A stretch of 64,000 nucleotides of DNA from Diadema setosum. Its lineage: Eukaryota > Echinodermata > Echinoidea > Diadematoida > Diadematidae. Below, piece after piece: positions 1 to 12,043 of this stretch. Location: NCBI RefSeq assembly GCF_964275005.1, contig NC_092696.1, positions 30,589,006 to 30,653,005 on the forward strand, in the 5' to 3' direction. Each line of letters opens with the position of its first letter. The first letter of the stretch is position 1. The position numbers were made by a program, and so were the translations under genes. The notes below the pieces were generated by a model, which did not search any database, was not told the DNA's origin, and saw only the letters and a list, made by a program, of their open reading frames with translations.

Positions 1-1120
1 AGGGAATTTTGTCATGCAATTTTCAAATAATCGACCTCACCCGACTTTAGGATCATTTTGTTGTAGCGGGTCACATATGTCTTTAATAGCCACACCGTCG
101 ACATCCACAACATAGTCGTAGTCATACTTCACCCCCACAACCTTAAAGGGACCTTGCCACTTCACTAACAACTTGTTTTGCACAGTCGGCAGTAGGATTA
201 GCACATCATCTCCGACACTCAGCTTTCTGGGCTTTAATAGCCTTTATGTCATAATACCCCTTGTACCTTTTAGCAGAGTATTTCAGTGTGTCTTGTGCAA
301 TCTGCCATGACTTGACAAGCCTATCCCTCAGTTCCATAACATATTCATACTCGCTCTTGATCTCTGGTTCTGACTTCTCAGCGGTCCACAACTCCCTCAA
401 AACATCCAACGGCCCACCAACATGTCTCCCGTAGAGCAACTCAAACGGGGAAAACCCTAAGCTTGAACTCGGCGCCTCTCGCAGAGCAAACAGCAGAGCC
501 GGGAGATATCTGTCCCACTGACGAGGTTCTTCTGAGGATAGCCGATTCAGGGCTATGCTCAGAAGTCCATTACACATTGGATGATAACGAGAACTCGTTA
601 CCTGCCGGGCAGACAACAGTCTACACACTTCACGCATCAGATCAGACAAAAACTGAGTACCCAAATCGGACATCACTTCAGTGGGGATTCCGACACGGCT
701 GTACACGGAGACTAACGCCTCGGCTACGTCGACAGTTGCTATAGACTTGAGTGGAATTGCCTCCACATATCTGGTAGCGTAATCCATTATGGTAAGTACA
801 TGTGTATGCATACGATTAGAGTAGAAGGCATGACAGGACCCAGGAGATCTACGGTAATGCGCTGAAACGAGACACCGATGAGTGGAATCCTCCCTAGCTC
901 CGTCTAAGGCACTCTGCCTTTGTCTATCGTTTTCTGACACACGTCGCAAGACTCACAGAAATTGGCAACATCTTCCGACAGTAAAACTGTGTCTTGATCT
1001 TATTCAGAGTATTATTGATACCCATATGCCCACCATGGAGTGAATCATGAGCGACACGCATTATCTCCGACCGACGAGGCTTGGGAACTACCAACAGTTT
1101 GGTAACCGATACCCTTGTTG
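1..1120 (-). pseudogene. Integrase part of Gmr1-like element 1
   Basis: Read on the minus strand. The zinc-binding segment has HDSLHGGHMGINNT followed by a downstream CVRK cysteine. The DDE core has the MDYATRYVEAIPLKS and GTQFLSDL signatures and the SRYHPMCNG stretch. The end near base 100-200 resembles a GPY/F-type module (WQGPFKVV). This is the typical Ty3/Gypsy integrase order. It is a decayed fossil. Confidence 0.75.
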
Positions 1121-1129
1121 TTTCCATCC

Positions 1130-1840
1130 CTCTTCTGTCTAAGCAGGACATCGCGTTCACATATGAACATACTACAGGCTTCGAATCCTTCGCAATTTGG
1201 GAGCGATTTTGAGCCGCCATCACCTCAACATTTACAAAACCCTCAGGTGCGGCCTCAACAGGTGACTCTGTGCAAGTGTCATTTGAACTTTCATTCTCTA
1301 ACGAGGGAGTCACAGCTTCACAGTCAGAAACACGCGGAGTCCAATGCAAATTAGGATCGCTCGGTTCCCGAGTACCCATCACATTACCAATGACTATATG
1401 TACTTCACTCAAGCAGTCAGGCATGCATAGAGCCTCAACTTCTCCTTCGAAATAAGGCGAGTCAACTACCTTGGCTACAGGGAAGCGTCTGATTGTGCCA
1501 TCAATTAATCTTACCGTCTGATGACGACCTGTCGGCTGTTCGTTGCTAACCAACGCCTCCCTCACGACACAGGTACTACAACCGATATCACGCAACACTG
1601 CTACAGGTACACTCCCTGGCATCTACCTCCCAGAAGCTACTGGCATGCGATTAACCATCGCCCCATCATCGTTGTATGCCATTCCGACTTTGTCAGCAAT
1701 TTCACTCTTCACACGTTCGATGTCATCGACAACCATCTCAATAGGCACACACCCCGCTGTCGAATCGGCGACCTCTGTCTCTGTCTGATGGGAAACACTC
1801 GCGTCTGCCGTAAGGGGCGCACTTCCCCCAACACTCATCA
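1130..1840 (-). pseudogene. Protease-like part of Gmr1-like element 1
   Basis: A stretch reading VAVLRDIGCSTCVV is the retropepsin active-site neighbourhood seen in other Gmr1-like copies, where it usually reads D-T/S-G. It is followed by a divergent linker leading straight into the integrase zinc finger. Fossil sequence. The assignment rests on this motif and on its place between gag and integrase. Confidence 0.55.
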
Positions 1841-2640
1841 CATACCTTGAGCTGCCATTGGCTTAAACACCATGGGACAATCCCTTTTAATGTGCTTTGG
1901 ACTTCCACACATATAGCAACCGTTTTTCCTTTGTATATTGCTACTATTACCATGGAAACCCTTATTCGTTGCGACCGTTCCTGTCTTTAGAAAAGCATCG
2001 ACTGACTTCTGAATCAGTTTCCCGGACTGTTTCGGCGAAGGGCATTTACGCGACTTCGGCTCGGCTCGGAACCTTTCGGATTTCTGCTCACTATGGAACC
2101 ATGAGCTCCAAAATATACCTCTGCACAATTAACAACCTCGCTGAAATTCGTGCACTGTCGTTCCTTAACAAACCGCACGACTTCATTGGGGCAACCAATC
2201 AGAAGTTGTTCTCGCAACATCAAGTCCTCGAGGCCTTTCTTGATTCATCTATTTTAGCAGCCTCTATCCAGCTATGAAATGAAGCTTTCATTCTCGTAGC
2301 AAACTGCCTTGGGCGCTCGGCTTTGAAAGGCTTAGCCGTCCTGATACGACGCCAGTATCCCTCCTCAGTCAGATGATAGTAAGATATGAGTTCATTCTTC
2401 ACTATCCCATATTTCTGACGATCCTCACTACTCATTCTATTAACAACATCCAGTGCCTTCCCGGTTTCTTCCCCTGTTTCCTTACGTAACTGTGCGAGTT
2501 TAATTTCATGTTCATGGTCCTTTTCCTTAGCTTCTCGCTCTCCTCCCTAGCTTCACGCTCAGCTTCGAGTTCCTTTTCTTTAATCTCTTTCTTGCTCTCT
2601 TTCTCGATCTAATGCCTGACAGCGTTCAGTTACAAAATGA
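1838..2640 (-). pseudogene. Gag part of Gmr1-like element 1
   Basis: In translation order there is a charged E/K/R coiled-coil region (about 2480-2630), a capsid-like helical region containing RQFATRMKASFHSWIE and EVVRFVKERQ, and a CCHC zinc knuckle CYMCGSPKHIKRDC near 1900. The middle resembles the gag core from which vertebrate SCAN domains are thought to derive (Gmr1-like gag). Fossil with several breaks. Confidence 0.65.
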
Positions 2641-2879
2641 CTATAACTCGCCACCAGTGAGGCCCGTTTCCCCACCTAACGTAGAAAATTCTCTCATTTG
2701 CTCAACACTAGCCATACTGAGCAAATTCAACTACACCTTGTACTCAACAATCAGAATTATAAACCGAACTGGGAGACAAGCACCAAGTACACGATGAAAG
2801 TATTGATCCTATTCATATAAAGAAACTGCCTCATAATACTCCCTATTGGATCATACAGCTTGCAAATCATTCACCACTC

Positions 2880-3345
2880 TATAGGCAAATCTAAATGCTA
2901 CCAAGGGCGTAACCTGGCATGGAAAAAAAAGATCGAAAACACGAACACCTTGAATTCGACAAAGTTCACAGCTTAGGAAAATTCCCTACCGAAATTTCAT
3001 GACACGCAAATCATAACCGTTCCCAGCTGGATCCCAACGATACCACAGACGTAACTTGGCATGCAAATTAAACAATGAGAGATAACTACAACCCCATTCA
3101 CACGTGAAGATTCATAGCCCAGCAAAATTCCCTACCGGAATTAATAATACGTAAATTAATTCCGCTCGGAGCTTAATCTCAACGACACTACCAAGGGCGT
3201 AACCTGGCGTGGGGCAAACCATGGAGAACACAAACTCCATTTACTTGACAAGGTTCATAGCATAGAAAAATCCCCTACCGGAATTCACGACACGTAAATC
3301 GTAACCACCTATCTATGTCTTGTCAAGAGGTACCAAGGGCGTAAC
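2880..3345 (+). repeat. About 145-bp tandem repeat in the leader of element 1
   Basis: The phrase accaagggcgtaacctggc recurs near 2899, 3046 (diverged), 3190 and 3331, about 145 bp apart. Each copy is followed by similar text containing an aaattccctaccg(g)aatt phrase. It lies between gag and the primer-binding site, so it is part of the untranslated leader. Confidence 0.7.
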
Positions 3346-3612
3346 CATAGGGGAGAAACATTTTGGGTAGATGTCATACACAACGTACACCGGGCCAGCA
3401 AAATCACATAAAATCATCACACAGGCAATGTTGTCAAAATTCACAACCAACAGGTTTAGCACGTGAAATTCAGCACAAGTGTACTATTATTATCAACTTT
3501 TATCAGCGGAATACAAGCACATTCAATTCAGAATCATCATTGTAACAAGCTTATTTCAAGTCACAAATGCAAGTTTCATTCAGTTCTTCTTCTTTTTTTG
3601 TCAAGTAGCAGA

Positions 3613-3630
3613 GTCTCGGTGGGACCTCCA
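3613..3630 (-). promoter_or_regulatory. Primer-binding site, tRNA-Gln type
   Basis: On the plus strand the sequence reads gtctcggtgggacctcca. This equals the 3' end of metazoan tRNA-Gln including CCA, apart from its first base, so the minus strand is complementary to that tRNA. It sits 3 bp from the putative LTR start TGTCACA at 3634, which is the expected place. Confidence 0.75.
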
Positions 3631-3633
3631 AAT

Positions 3634-4340
3634 TGTCACATAAGCAACCTCTTTTGTTTACTACTCTGCTACTTTGTCACGTAATCATTCAAGTCGAAAC
3701 GAATCAAGTTCAGTTAAATCAATGTTTTTAATGATAACAATAATAATGATAATAATAATAATAATAATCAAGTTTTGGTTTTGTTTACAAAGTCGATGAT
3801 TTCATATCAAATATGAAATACAAATCAAAGTATGAATAAACACGTAACTTTTGCTTATACTGCTCTGGGCTCCGGGTTCACGTCCCCCCTTTGGTAGTTG
3901 GTCCTGCGCCAGCGTCGTGCCCGATAGACCGCAGGTCGTCAGAGGGTGTGGCTCAGCAGGTGTGGCTCAGCTAGCGACGCTCGTCCCTCGGCTTGTAGTC
4001 GTCTCAGTATGACAGTCCCGCTCGCCGACGTTAATTCAAGCCCCGTACCGATGTGTTTTGTGTGCTAACCAAAATGTTTCTCTGCCTAACATTCCCTAAC
4101 GCTCATACTTATACACAAACTGCTAAAATCAATACATATGGCTCAGACAAAAGTATGCATTAAAAATCATCCTCACAAAGCAAACTATCTCTGCTTACTA
4201 AATTAAGACTTCCCTAGCACCTAATCATATTCCTGAATATCATTAACCTAACTTCACAGCCGGATGAGCTCGCCTGAACCTAACACAGTGATGTAATACG
4301 GCATAACTGAATCCAATTAACTAATTTTCATTGTCTGGAG
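3634..4340 (-). repeat. LTR of element 1, outer end unresolved
   Basis: It starts with TGTCACA directly beside the primer site. The same TGTCAC-type terminus occurs in the other Gmr1-like copies in this window. No clear matching CA end was found before the AT-rich MITE block at about 4396, so the outer end is approximate. Confidence 0.5.
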
Positions 4341-4416
4341 TATCCTAACCAACAGAGGCGTCATTGACCTAACGAACTTCTGTACAAAATCAATGGATAT
4401 ATATACATATATATAT

Positions 4417-4661
4417 GAAGAGTTTGTTTGCAAAAACCGATAAGTCCATATTTACCAAATTGAGATATATGCGATTAAAGGTCAAGAAAAATAAAGAGAA
4501 TGATAATAAAATTTCTGCTTCTTTTGACCATAACTTCAAAAATATACCTTTATATGAAGTGGCCAATATATCATTCAAAAGGTATTATTTTGTACGTTAT
4601 GACAGAAATCGTACTTCAAAATCTTCAAAAATGGACATGGGTTTTTGCAAACAAACCCTTC
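4417..4661 (+). mobile_element. MITE copy 1 in an AT microsatellite
   Basis: A 245-bp unit with imperfect terminal inverted repeats starting GAAGAGTTTGTTTGCAAAAA and ending with the reverse complement. It is flanked on both sides by (AT)n. It is homologous, in inverted orientation, to the unit at 4676-4922. Confidence 0.75.
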
Positions 4662-4675
4662 ATATATATATATAT

Positions 4676-4922
4676 GAAGAGTTTGTTTGCAAAAACCGAT
4701 AAGTCCATTTTTGAAGATTTTGAAGTACGGTCTCTGTCATAAAGTACAAAATAATACCTTTTAAATGATACATAGGTCACTACAAATAAAGGCACATTTT
4801 TGAAGTTATGGTCAAAAGAAGCAAAACATTTCTTATTATTCTCTTTGTTTTTCTTGACCTTTAATCGCAAATATCTCCATTTGAGAAATATGGACTCATC
4901 GGTTTTTGCAAACAAACTCTTT
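4676..4922 (-). mobile_element. MITE copy 2, inverted partner
   Basis: The reverse complement of the 4417-4661 unit, about 80-85% similar by eye, with the same terminal repeats. It is separated from copy 1 by only about 14 bp of (AT)n. Both copies keep an uninterrupted frame on the same element strand (SLFAKTD ... RTSKSSKMD). Confidence 0.75.
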
Positions 4923-4959
4923 ATATATAAGATTATATAAAGACTCGAGGCAAATATAT

Positions 4960-5254
4960 TCCTTTCCTGACACATGTATTCCGTGTGACCTGCGTGAGAG
5001 CCTCGAAACCGATCCGTTTTCAGTTACGAGAGACATAAAGGGGCTGTGAAGTATCTGCGCTACAGTTGCGAAGTACCCTCGTATGATTTGCCTGCGAGGT
5101 GCTGCCGCTAAGGGTTACCTATTGGCGTTCTACGTGCACCTCTGCGGGCAAACCCCCGCAACTCACCCGGAACGAGTTTTGAGCATGTCCAAGGTCTTGT
5201 CACTTCGTATCTGGGAAAGCATTGCGGATTGATTTGCGGGGATTTTATTATGAT

Positions 5255-5289
<35 letters not shown>

Positions 5290-5740
5290 CCCGGACCTCT
5301 TAACAGTTGGCCTTCACCTGACAGTACATAGAGCGTATCTCGCCTGCAGTTGCCCGGAGGTGCGCACGAAAGTCCGATTTACTCGCAGTAAAGTTTTGAG
5401 CGTGATTAAATGTTTTCCGGGTGAGTCGCGGGGATTGCCAACAGAGGTCCACGCGGAACATCAGTAGGAGGCCCGTAGCTGCCGCAAGTCACAGGCAGCT
5501 GACTCCCTTGAAGTACGTAAGTTGCCCGTAGATCTATGCTTTTGCGCCGGAAGCGCGTGTCATCTGCATGGCATTCTGTGGGACATCTGCATATCAAATT
5601 CCTTTAGAGGAATTCCTTCACTAAGTTATCAGCCCTCACTCGCCACCCTTGCGCCTACAAGCAGGTCAAACGGAACGGACGTATTAGAACGTAAGTACCA
5701 CGGATCCAGCATGTAAGACGCATGCGAAACTCGCCCAAAT
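4960..5740. repeat. Degenerate inverted repeat around a poly-T tract
   Basis: The left side (about 5120-5190) contains gcacctctgcgggcaaacc and aactcacccggaac. The right side (about 5415-5465) contains the complement of the same phrases. A T run of about 30 lies near the centre (5253-5285). GC-rich compared with its surroundings, with no recognisable gene. Confidence 0.4.
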
Positions 5741-5814
5741 CCTTGTCCATCGACGTAAAATAAGCACTCAATTGATCAGTGTTTAATAGTAGCCATGACA
5801 AAAAAAAATCATTG

Positions 5815-5905
5815 GCGCACACACTCGAGCAAGATTCGAACCTACGACCTCCTGATCTCCGGACAAGCGTCATCTCCACCAGACCACCGAGCCCGACAGC
5901 AAGTG
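5815..5905 (-). mobile_element. tRNA-derived SINE head, left arm
   Basis: The reverse complement carries a Pol III A-box-like TGGTCTGGTGG and a B box GGTTCGAATC at tRNA-like spacing. It forms an inverted pair with the arm at 5951-6047, separated by about 45 bp. Confidence 0.6.
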
Positions 5906-5950
5906 GTGGTTCCAATCCTTTTAGCATGCAGCCGGCACCGCGTAATTATT

Positions 5951-6047
5951 CACTTGCTGTCGGGCGGAGGCTCGGTGGTCTGGTGGAGATGATACCTGTT
6001 CGGAGATCAGGAGCTCGTAGGTTCGAATCATGCTCGAGTGTGTGCGC
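5951..6047 (+). mobile_element. tRNA-derived SINE head, right arm
   Basis: An A-box-like ggtggtctggtgg lies at 5974-5986 and a B box GGTTCGAATC at 6020-6029. This copy has a short extra GGAGGC near its start compared with the left arm. It lacks intact tRNA folding, so it is called a SINE head rather than a tRNA gene. Confidence 0.6.
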
Positions 6048-6147
6048 GTTGTGTATGTGTTGGTGTTTGTGTGTGTGTTTTAGATAATGGGTGACTACTT
6101 CCTAAATACAGGAGATTGGTATCAGACCGCCATTCGTTTTCGCATTA

Positions 6148-9100
6148 ACGTTTGATTGTGATTGTGATTTTATTTTTGATTTTTTTTTCATACATAAATG
6201 AAGTACAAAGTCAATTGAACAAACAAATTGCGCACAGTATAAATTGAATCTGACAATTATCAAATCAAATAAATGATTAATTAAGATATTCAACTTTTTT
6301 CCCCTGATACAATTAAAAATGAAAATAAAGTATTTTGTGCATACATTTATGCAAACATAAGTAACAGTATATCTCTTGCTCAAAGACAAATTAGGCAATT
6401 CGTAATGTACAGAAATTCAGGAGACCATCGTCATAAGCAAGCGCTTGACGAGGACAATGGCCTCAGAAATGATTGTCTAAACAATACAACGTTGTAAGAA
6501 TATAACATGTAAGTCAACACTCACTGAGTGGCGATAAGGAGATAGGGAGGGAAGAATGAGGGGAACAAGTGCAGCGGTACATTGTTCATTGTGCAAGATG
6601 GGAAGTGTTTGCTTGGAAATGAGTTGTGAATATGTGTTTAAATGTTCATATTTGTTGTGTATATACATTCTGTACGATCAGTTCGGAGCTCTTACTTTAC
6701 CTATGAAAGAAAAAAATAAAACAAATAAATAGCAACATGCTCTAACATTCAGATACATTGAGTTAACAACATATCTTTAGGCTGTCTTTTAAATAAATGA
6801 ATAGATCTACATTGATTAAGTTCAACGGGTTAAAAAAATCAAAACATCAGGGCCATGATGTTTTATGGATTTTCGTGCTAAAACAATTCTTGGATTTTCA
6901 AGATGATAATCAGACGAACGGCGAGTTGGGTAAGAATGAATATTGAAATTAGGAATTAGGAAATCATTGAACACTGAGGGAAGTTGGTTGAACGTGTATT
7001 TGTGCATAAAAATTGCCGTTTGGAAAGTATGAATCTCATTAATCTTCAATGTTTTTAATTGAGAAAACGACGGGTCAGAGGAAAATAAGCAGTGGGAGTA
7101 TGTAATCAACCGCATAGCTCGTTTTTTGTAAAAGTAATATTGAGTTTGTTTTAGTTGTACCATTATTTCCACACACAGTATTACAATACGTAATATAAGG
7201 TAATATCAAAGCATTATACAATATAAGCAAAGATTTCTGAGAAACCAAGTTTCTCAGGTGGTATAATATTCCGATGCCTCTAGAAAATGAAGTATGAACA
7301 TTGTGTAAGTGATCATTCCAAGACAAATTTGAATCAATGGCAATACCTAAGAATTTAGTAGATGTCTTTTCAACAACTGCCTGTGCGTCAATATAAATAC
7401 AATCATCAGTACAATAATATTCAAAGAATTATGAAGCTTAAATCTAACCAAATTTCTCTTAGAAATATCAAGTGACAGTTTATTACATAAAAACCATTGA
7501 GATACTTCACTTATCTCCGAATTCAATGTGGTAATAAGACTTTCAAATACTTTATAAGAATAAAACATATTTTTATCATCAGCAAAAGTATAAAACTAAG
7601 AGACGAGGATGAATTTATGATATCATTGATATAAATCAGGAAAAGTAGAGGACCCAATATGGATCCTCGGGGGAGACTGCATGTGCATGTAATATTGGAT
7701 TTGGAGGATTCTGAAGAATGAAATGCTTCATATTGTTTTCTGTTGGATAAATAATCAGAAATCCAGGATAGGGCTATACCTCGGATACCATATTTCATCA
7801 AATTATTAATCAAAATGTCATAGTTGATGGTGTCAAATGCCTTTGACAAATCCATAAAAACGCCAATCAGATGCTCTTTATTCGCAAAACATTCTGTCAC
7901 CTTATTCAATAAATGGACAGAAGCACAATCAGCAGAGTGTTTTTTTTTTAATCCAAATTAGTTAGCGACAAACAAATGATTGGTATTTAAGAAAATATAC
8001 AACCGTTTATGAATAACCTTCTCCAGAATTTTAGACATACAAGGTAATATGGGAATCGGTCGGTAATTTGTCAAAAGTGAAGGATCACCTTTCTTTAAAA
8101 TCGGAATCACTTTTGTTATTTTAAAAGAATTAGGACATTTGCCGGTACAAATAGATAAATAGAAGATATACGTATGAGGTTTAATTAAACTGAAAATAAT
8201 TTTCTTCAGTATAGACATACACTAAGTCCGTCATGGCCAGTTGACCTACTAGACTTAAGATTTCTAACAATCTGAAGGACTTCTTCTTCATCTGTTGGAG
8301 TAAGAAAAAAGTCTTACGGAACTGATGGGGAAGATGCTTTGTAAAACTAATATTACAATTATTAACTATATTCGATGTTAATTTTGGACCTATATTAATA
8401 AAACAATTGTTAAATACATGTTATATATGATTAGGTTCTGTAAACTGTTTATCATTATCATGAAATACTGAAACATTTTATTTATCATTTTCCCCTGTAA
8501 TTTCATTTACGCTCTCCCATAAATCGTTCATGTTATTTGAGTTATTTTCAAATTTATCAGAATAATACATCTTACCTGACAACCGAATCAAAGTGTTCAA
8601 TTGATTTCGATATTTTTTTATGGTTTTCGGAATAATTATCATATTGATTAACTATGTTTGGTTTTTTTTAATAATCTATTACGGATTTTTATTGAACGGA
8701 TTTTTCCCTTGGTAATCCAATTAAGGGTGTTTATTCTTTCTACTGAATTTCCTTTTAATCAATGATATGTTCTTATTATGATGAAACAAAAACCTATCCA
8801 AAGAAAACCTGCCTTACCTACATCTGATCCCCCCCCCCCAAAAAAAAAATAAATAAATTTTCGTGGGTTAAACAAGATATTAAAGATTTGATATTCTAAT
8901 CCGATTCTTTCCTGTATCACCTATGTGTTATTGTTTTTTATTCATTTTCATTTCTGAATGTAGTGAGAGAGTGAAAGTGGACAGGTGATCAAACGTATCA
9001 TAATAAAGTATACCATTGATGAACTTGTTTGTATCACTAAAATTTGAAAAACAAAATTATCCAAGAGTGTTCTAGAATTTTGCATTATTCTCGTGGGATT

Positions 9101-9840
9101 TTTAATATGAGAATGAAAAGCAAATGATTTAAATACATTTAATAACTTTAATGCTAACGTATCAGATTTCATCATATTAACATTGTAATCACCCATAAAA
9201 TAAATTTCTTTATTTTCATAAGTAACCATATTCAAAACTTCCCGAAGGTTGTTTAAAAATATATATTTGTTACATTATGAGGTGGTCGGTAGATAATACC
9301 AACAATTCTATTTCTGTGTTTTACATTAATGATTTAACAAACAAATCCTCACAGCCTTCATTATGAATATCACTTCTAACCTTAAACCGTAATTCATTAT
9401 GAACATAAAGGGCTACCCCGCCACCTCTACCAATTTTACGATGAAAACAAATTATTTTATAATTATTGATATTAAATAGATTAGGGGAGGTGTGGCGTAA
9501 CCATGTTTCCGTTATACCTATGACAGAAAAAGGAAAATTTTGAAGAGAAGTAAGAAGTAATTCCAAGACTCAAAGTTCTTGTTTAAACTTCTTGCATTGC
9601 AGTGAAATAAACTGAAGTTGTTAGTCGAGTTTGTTCCAAATTGCATAGGGATGCTTCAACTGTCATATGCATGATTACCAGTTGAAGAATTTGGTTCACT
9701 TTGTGAAATGATACTTTTATCAAAGTCAGAAATGGTATAATATCTGCTCTGAGTGCTAAATTCTGGTCAAAATATACATCACTTACATCCATAATTGATA
9801 TGAAGGTTCATTGAAAAAGACATTATGACGGCCAGGAGCA
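6148..9840 (-). mobile_element. Decayed LINE, family A (CR1/L2-like)
   Basis: In element order from about 9800: endonuclease N-terminus (HCNARSLNKNFES, then GITETWLRH near 9500); endonuclease middle (YFMGDYNVNM near 9190); RT fingers (TNYRPIPILPCMSKILEKV, 8040-8100); RT palm (VFMDLSKAFDTINYD, then GSILGPLLF, 7620-7860); thumb and C-terminal region down to about 6830. The 3' UTR ends near 6150 in an (ATCACA)n-like tail. Many frameshifts and stops break ORF2 and no ORF1 is seen. The same family recurs at 16648, 20134 and 33561. The 3' UTR phrase gaccatcgtcataagc (about 6424) is shared in related form with the copy at 33561. Confidence 0.8.
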
Positions 9841-9852
9841 TTTTATTTTAAG

Positions 9853-9970
9853 TGTGTGTGAGAATGGGTAAGTGTGTGAGTGTGTGTTTGTGGTTGTGCG
9901 TGTGCGCGTGTGTGAATGTATGTGTGCTGATGGATGTGTGAGAGTGAAGAAGGGTGTGAGGTGCGACATG
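9853..9970 (+). repeat. GT-rich simple repeat
   Basis: An imperfect (TG)n tract. The Cys/His-free peptide it encodes on either strand is low complexity and not a gene. Confidence 0.85.
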
Positions 9971-10542
9971 ATAGATCATTATGGAACTTCATTTTATGAA
10001 TTACAAAATTAGCGATTGTTTTGCACATCTCAACCGAATTACTTTCAATGAAATATAAGGACTCCAAACAGCGATCAAAAATACGTACTAAAAAAAAAGC
10101 TCAATTTCGAGTCGAGCTCTACTTTTCGAGAAGACCATAACAAACAAAATCATTGTATATTAAGATGTAAACAATCTTGTCATTATAGCTGACAACTCGC
10201 AGCAATGAAAGCAGAATATCAATTACTTAATATCATACCTGGTCCTGGTACATGATAGAGTTCACTCCGGGCAAATACCGCTCGTATAAATATTGTCTTA
10301 AAAAGAATAAAGATGGATAGAAAAAATGATGGGTTTCTTTTATTTGTTTAATTCTATAAATATATTTTTATGGAAAGTTGAGCAAAGAAAATGAGATTCC
10401 ATCGTAATTCTAAGTCGGGTTTGCTCAATATTCCATTAACAGATTATACTCACATGTGGTCAGTTTTTCTTTGTTTGCGTTCATTCTAACACATTATAAT
10501 GTCAATGTCAATTGGCATTTTTGTCCCGATAGCTTTTCCGAG

Positions 10543-10748
10543 GCTGTTCGTCACCGACCCCAACAATCACAGGATTCTGATTGCTGACCTTGAAAGACTC
10601 GAATTCACCGTGTTTATGAATATGACGCAACAACCACGAGACGTAGCGTATGACACAAAAGGAGGGAAGCTCTATTGGTCTACCTCCAGGTCTGGCGTTT
10701 GGCGTTCCTGTCTTCAGGAGAAGGATCCAGAACAAGTTGCAGACGAGG
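10543..10748 (+). CDS. YWTD (LDL-receptor class B) gene, first visible exon
   Basis: This 206-bp exon encodes beta-propeller repeat sequence: LFVTDPNNHRILIADLE followed by PRDVAYDTKGGKLYWSTS, the spaced LFVTD and LYWS strands typical of YWTD propellers in LDL-receptor-related proteins. Such domains are extracellular, in ligand-binding or receptor proteins. The acceptor chosen is the AG at 10541-10542; an alternative AG at 10531-10532 would add ten bases. The donor is G|GTACTC at 10749. It ends in phase 1, and the exon at 40923 starts with GC so that GGC forms across the junction. The intron after it is about 30 kb and packed with mobile DNA. Upstream exons are not found. The exact family member (LRP, LDLR-like, other) cannot be named. 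Confidence 0.75.
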
Positions 10749-11243
10749 GTACTCGCAACTAATATCTGCGTATTGCACCCTGTATGCTCAAATACTTAGA
10801 TAAACAAGATAAACAACCATACAGACGTATACAGTGATACGCACAAATACACACACAGACACGCACGCACCCACACAAACGTACACGTGCGTATTTCAAA
10901 TTAGGTACTTGTTGGAGTACTCAGTTATTTTTCCCAAAGACAAAATGGTCACACAATGTCATTTTTACAATTACAGTGTCTGACTAAATAAAGCGAAACA
11001 TAAGATGGAACCCCCATGATGTACCTCTTGATCGTCCGCGCACACACACGTACGGATGGGCTCAAAAAGAAAGTGCATTCACAGAGACATAGTGAAAAGA
11101 CATATTTTTAAGATGGATTTGCAACTTTATGAGATAAAGTCGAAAATACAAATCACCAACACCTACTTGAAATCGCATGTGTTGTGAATGACTTCGTTAA
11201 ACACATAGAATAATTAACATCATTAGGCCTACATATCCCTTAA

Positions 11244-11795
11244 AGGTAGGAATTCCCATTTGCATGCCTTAAATGAAGAGTTGCATAAATACAGTGGTAT
11301 GTTGAAGAGAGTATCATTTTAGAAACTCCCATAAAGTATTGAAAGTGGAAGGTAACATTTACTACTTTTTTATTGAACGTTAGATTTTGAATTGAATTCT
11401 TTTCGGGGCTCACCGTAAATTCCAGTACATTACTAGGCTACCTTTGCAGACCCATACACTGCATGTGTGTTCATCATGTATATTTTGTGAAGAAAGTTCA
11501 TCAAAACTTACAACCATTTCTATATACATTCTTGCCACACACTCTATATGTTATTACATCAGCTCTTATACTTTTAGATTTGTGTTTATAGATAAAAGAT
11601 ACAGAAGACTGCAACAAAAAGGCGTAAGTGTGGCCGACACACAGAACTACTGACTAGTTGAGTTTTGTGCATTATTCAAATTGTAGATAACTATTGACTT
11701 CCAAATTTCTCAGCAGTGGCCTAGACAAGTCCCCTGAGGTTCATATTTAATGTTTTGCTGCATTTTGGGAGGTCTGTAAAAGGTATCCCCTACCT
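11244..11795. mobile_element. TTAA-flanked MITE
   Basis: Terminal repeats AGGTAGGAATTCCC at the left and the complement of AGGTAGGGGATACC at the right. TTAA sits on both sides (11240-11243, 11796-11799). Subterminal sequence is also loosely inverted. 552 bp with no coding potential. A TTAA duplication is typical of piggyBac- or Kolobok-type non-autonomous elements. Confidence 0.6.
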
Positions 11796-11799
11796 TTAA

Positions 11800-12040
11800 A
11801 CTAATTTTGAATTCATATTAATGTTTAGCAACTAAAAACAAAATCATCAAAATATCTGGCAATAAAGACCCTCTTTTAATGTGCACCAACATCCTTATGT
11901 TCGTAATTTTGAATTGCTTGATCTTGCAGAAGGAATGAAAGAAGTTAGATTTGAGTTTTTCACTACCTTAGCTGAAGGAACTGGGATTGATATAACACAA
12001 TAAGATTACAAAGAACAATTGAAATAACCAAGTCCTGTGC
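11800..12040. other. Unassigned AT-rich intronic DNA
   Basis: No gene, repeat family or RNA is recognised here. Confidence 0.6.
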
Positions 12041-12043
12041 AGA

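Larger units (their letters stand above)
1..4340 (-). mobile_element. Gmr1-like Ty3/Gypsy LTR retrotransposon fossil, running off the left edge
   Basis: Parts in element order, right to left: a 5' LTR starting at 3634, a tRNA-Gln primer site, a repeat-bearing leader, gag, a retropepsin-like part, and integrase continuing to base 1. The protease part passes straight into the integrase zinc-binding part with no reverse transcriptase between them. This PR-INT order is the Ty1/copia-like arrangement known for Gmr1-like Gypsy elements of deuterostomes, so RT and RNase H would lie left of the window. The coding parts are decayed, with several breaks, so it is an old copy. The far LTR is outside the window and the right end of the near LTR is not resolved. 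Confidence 0.75.
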
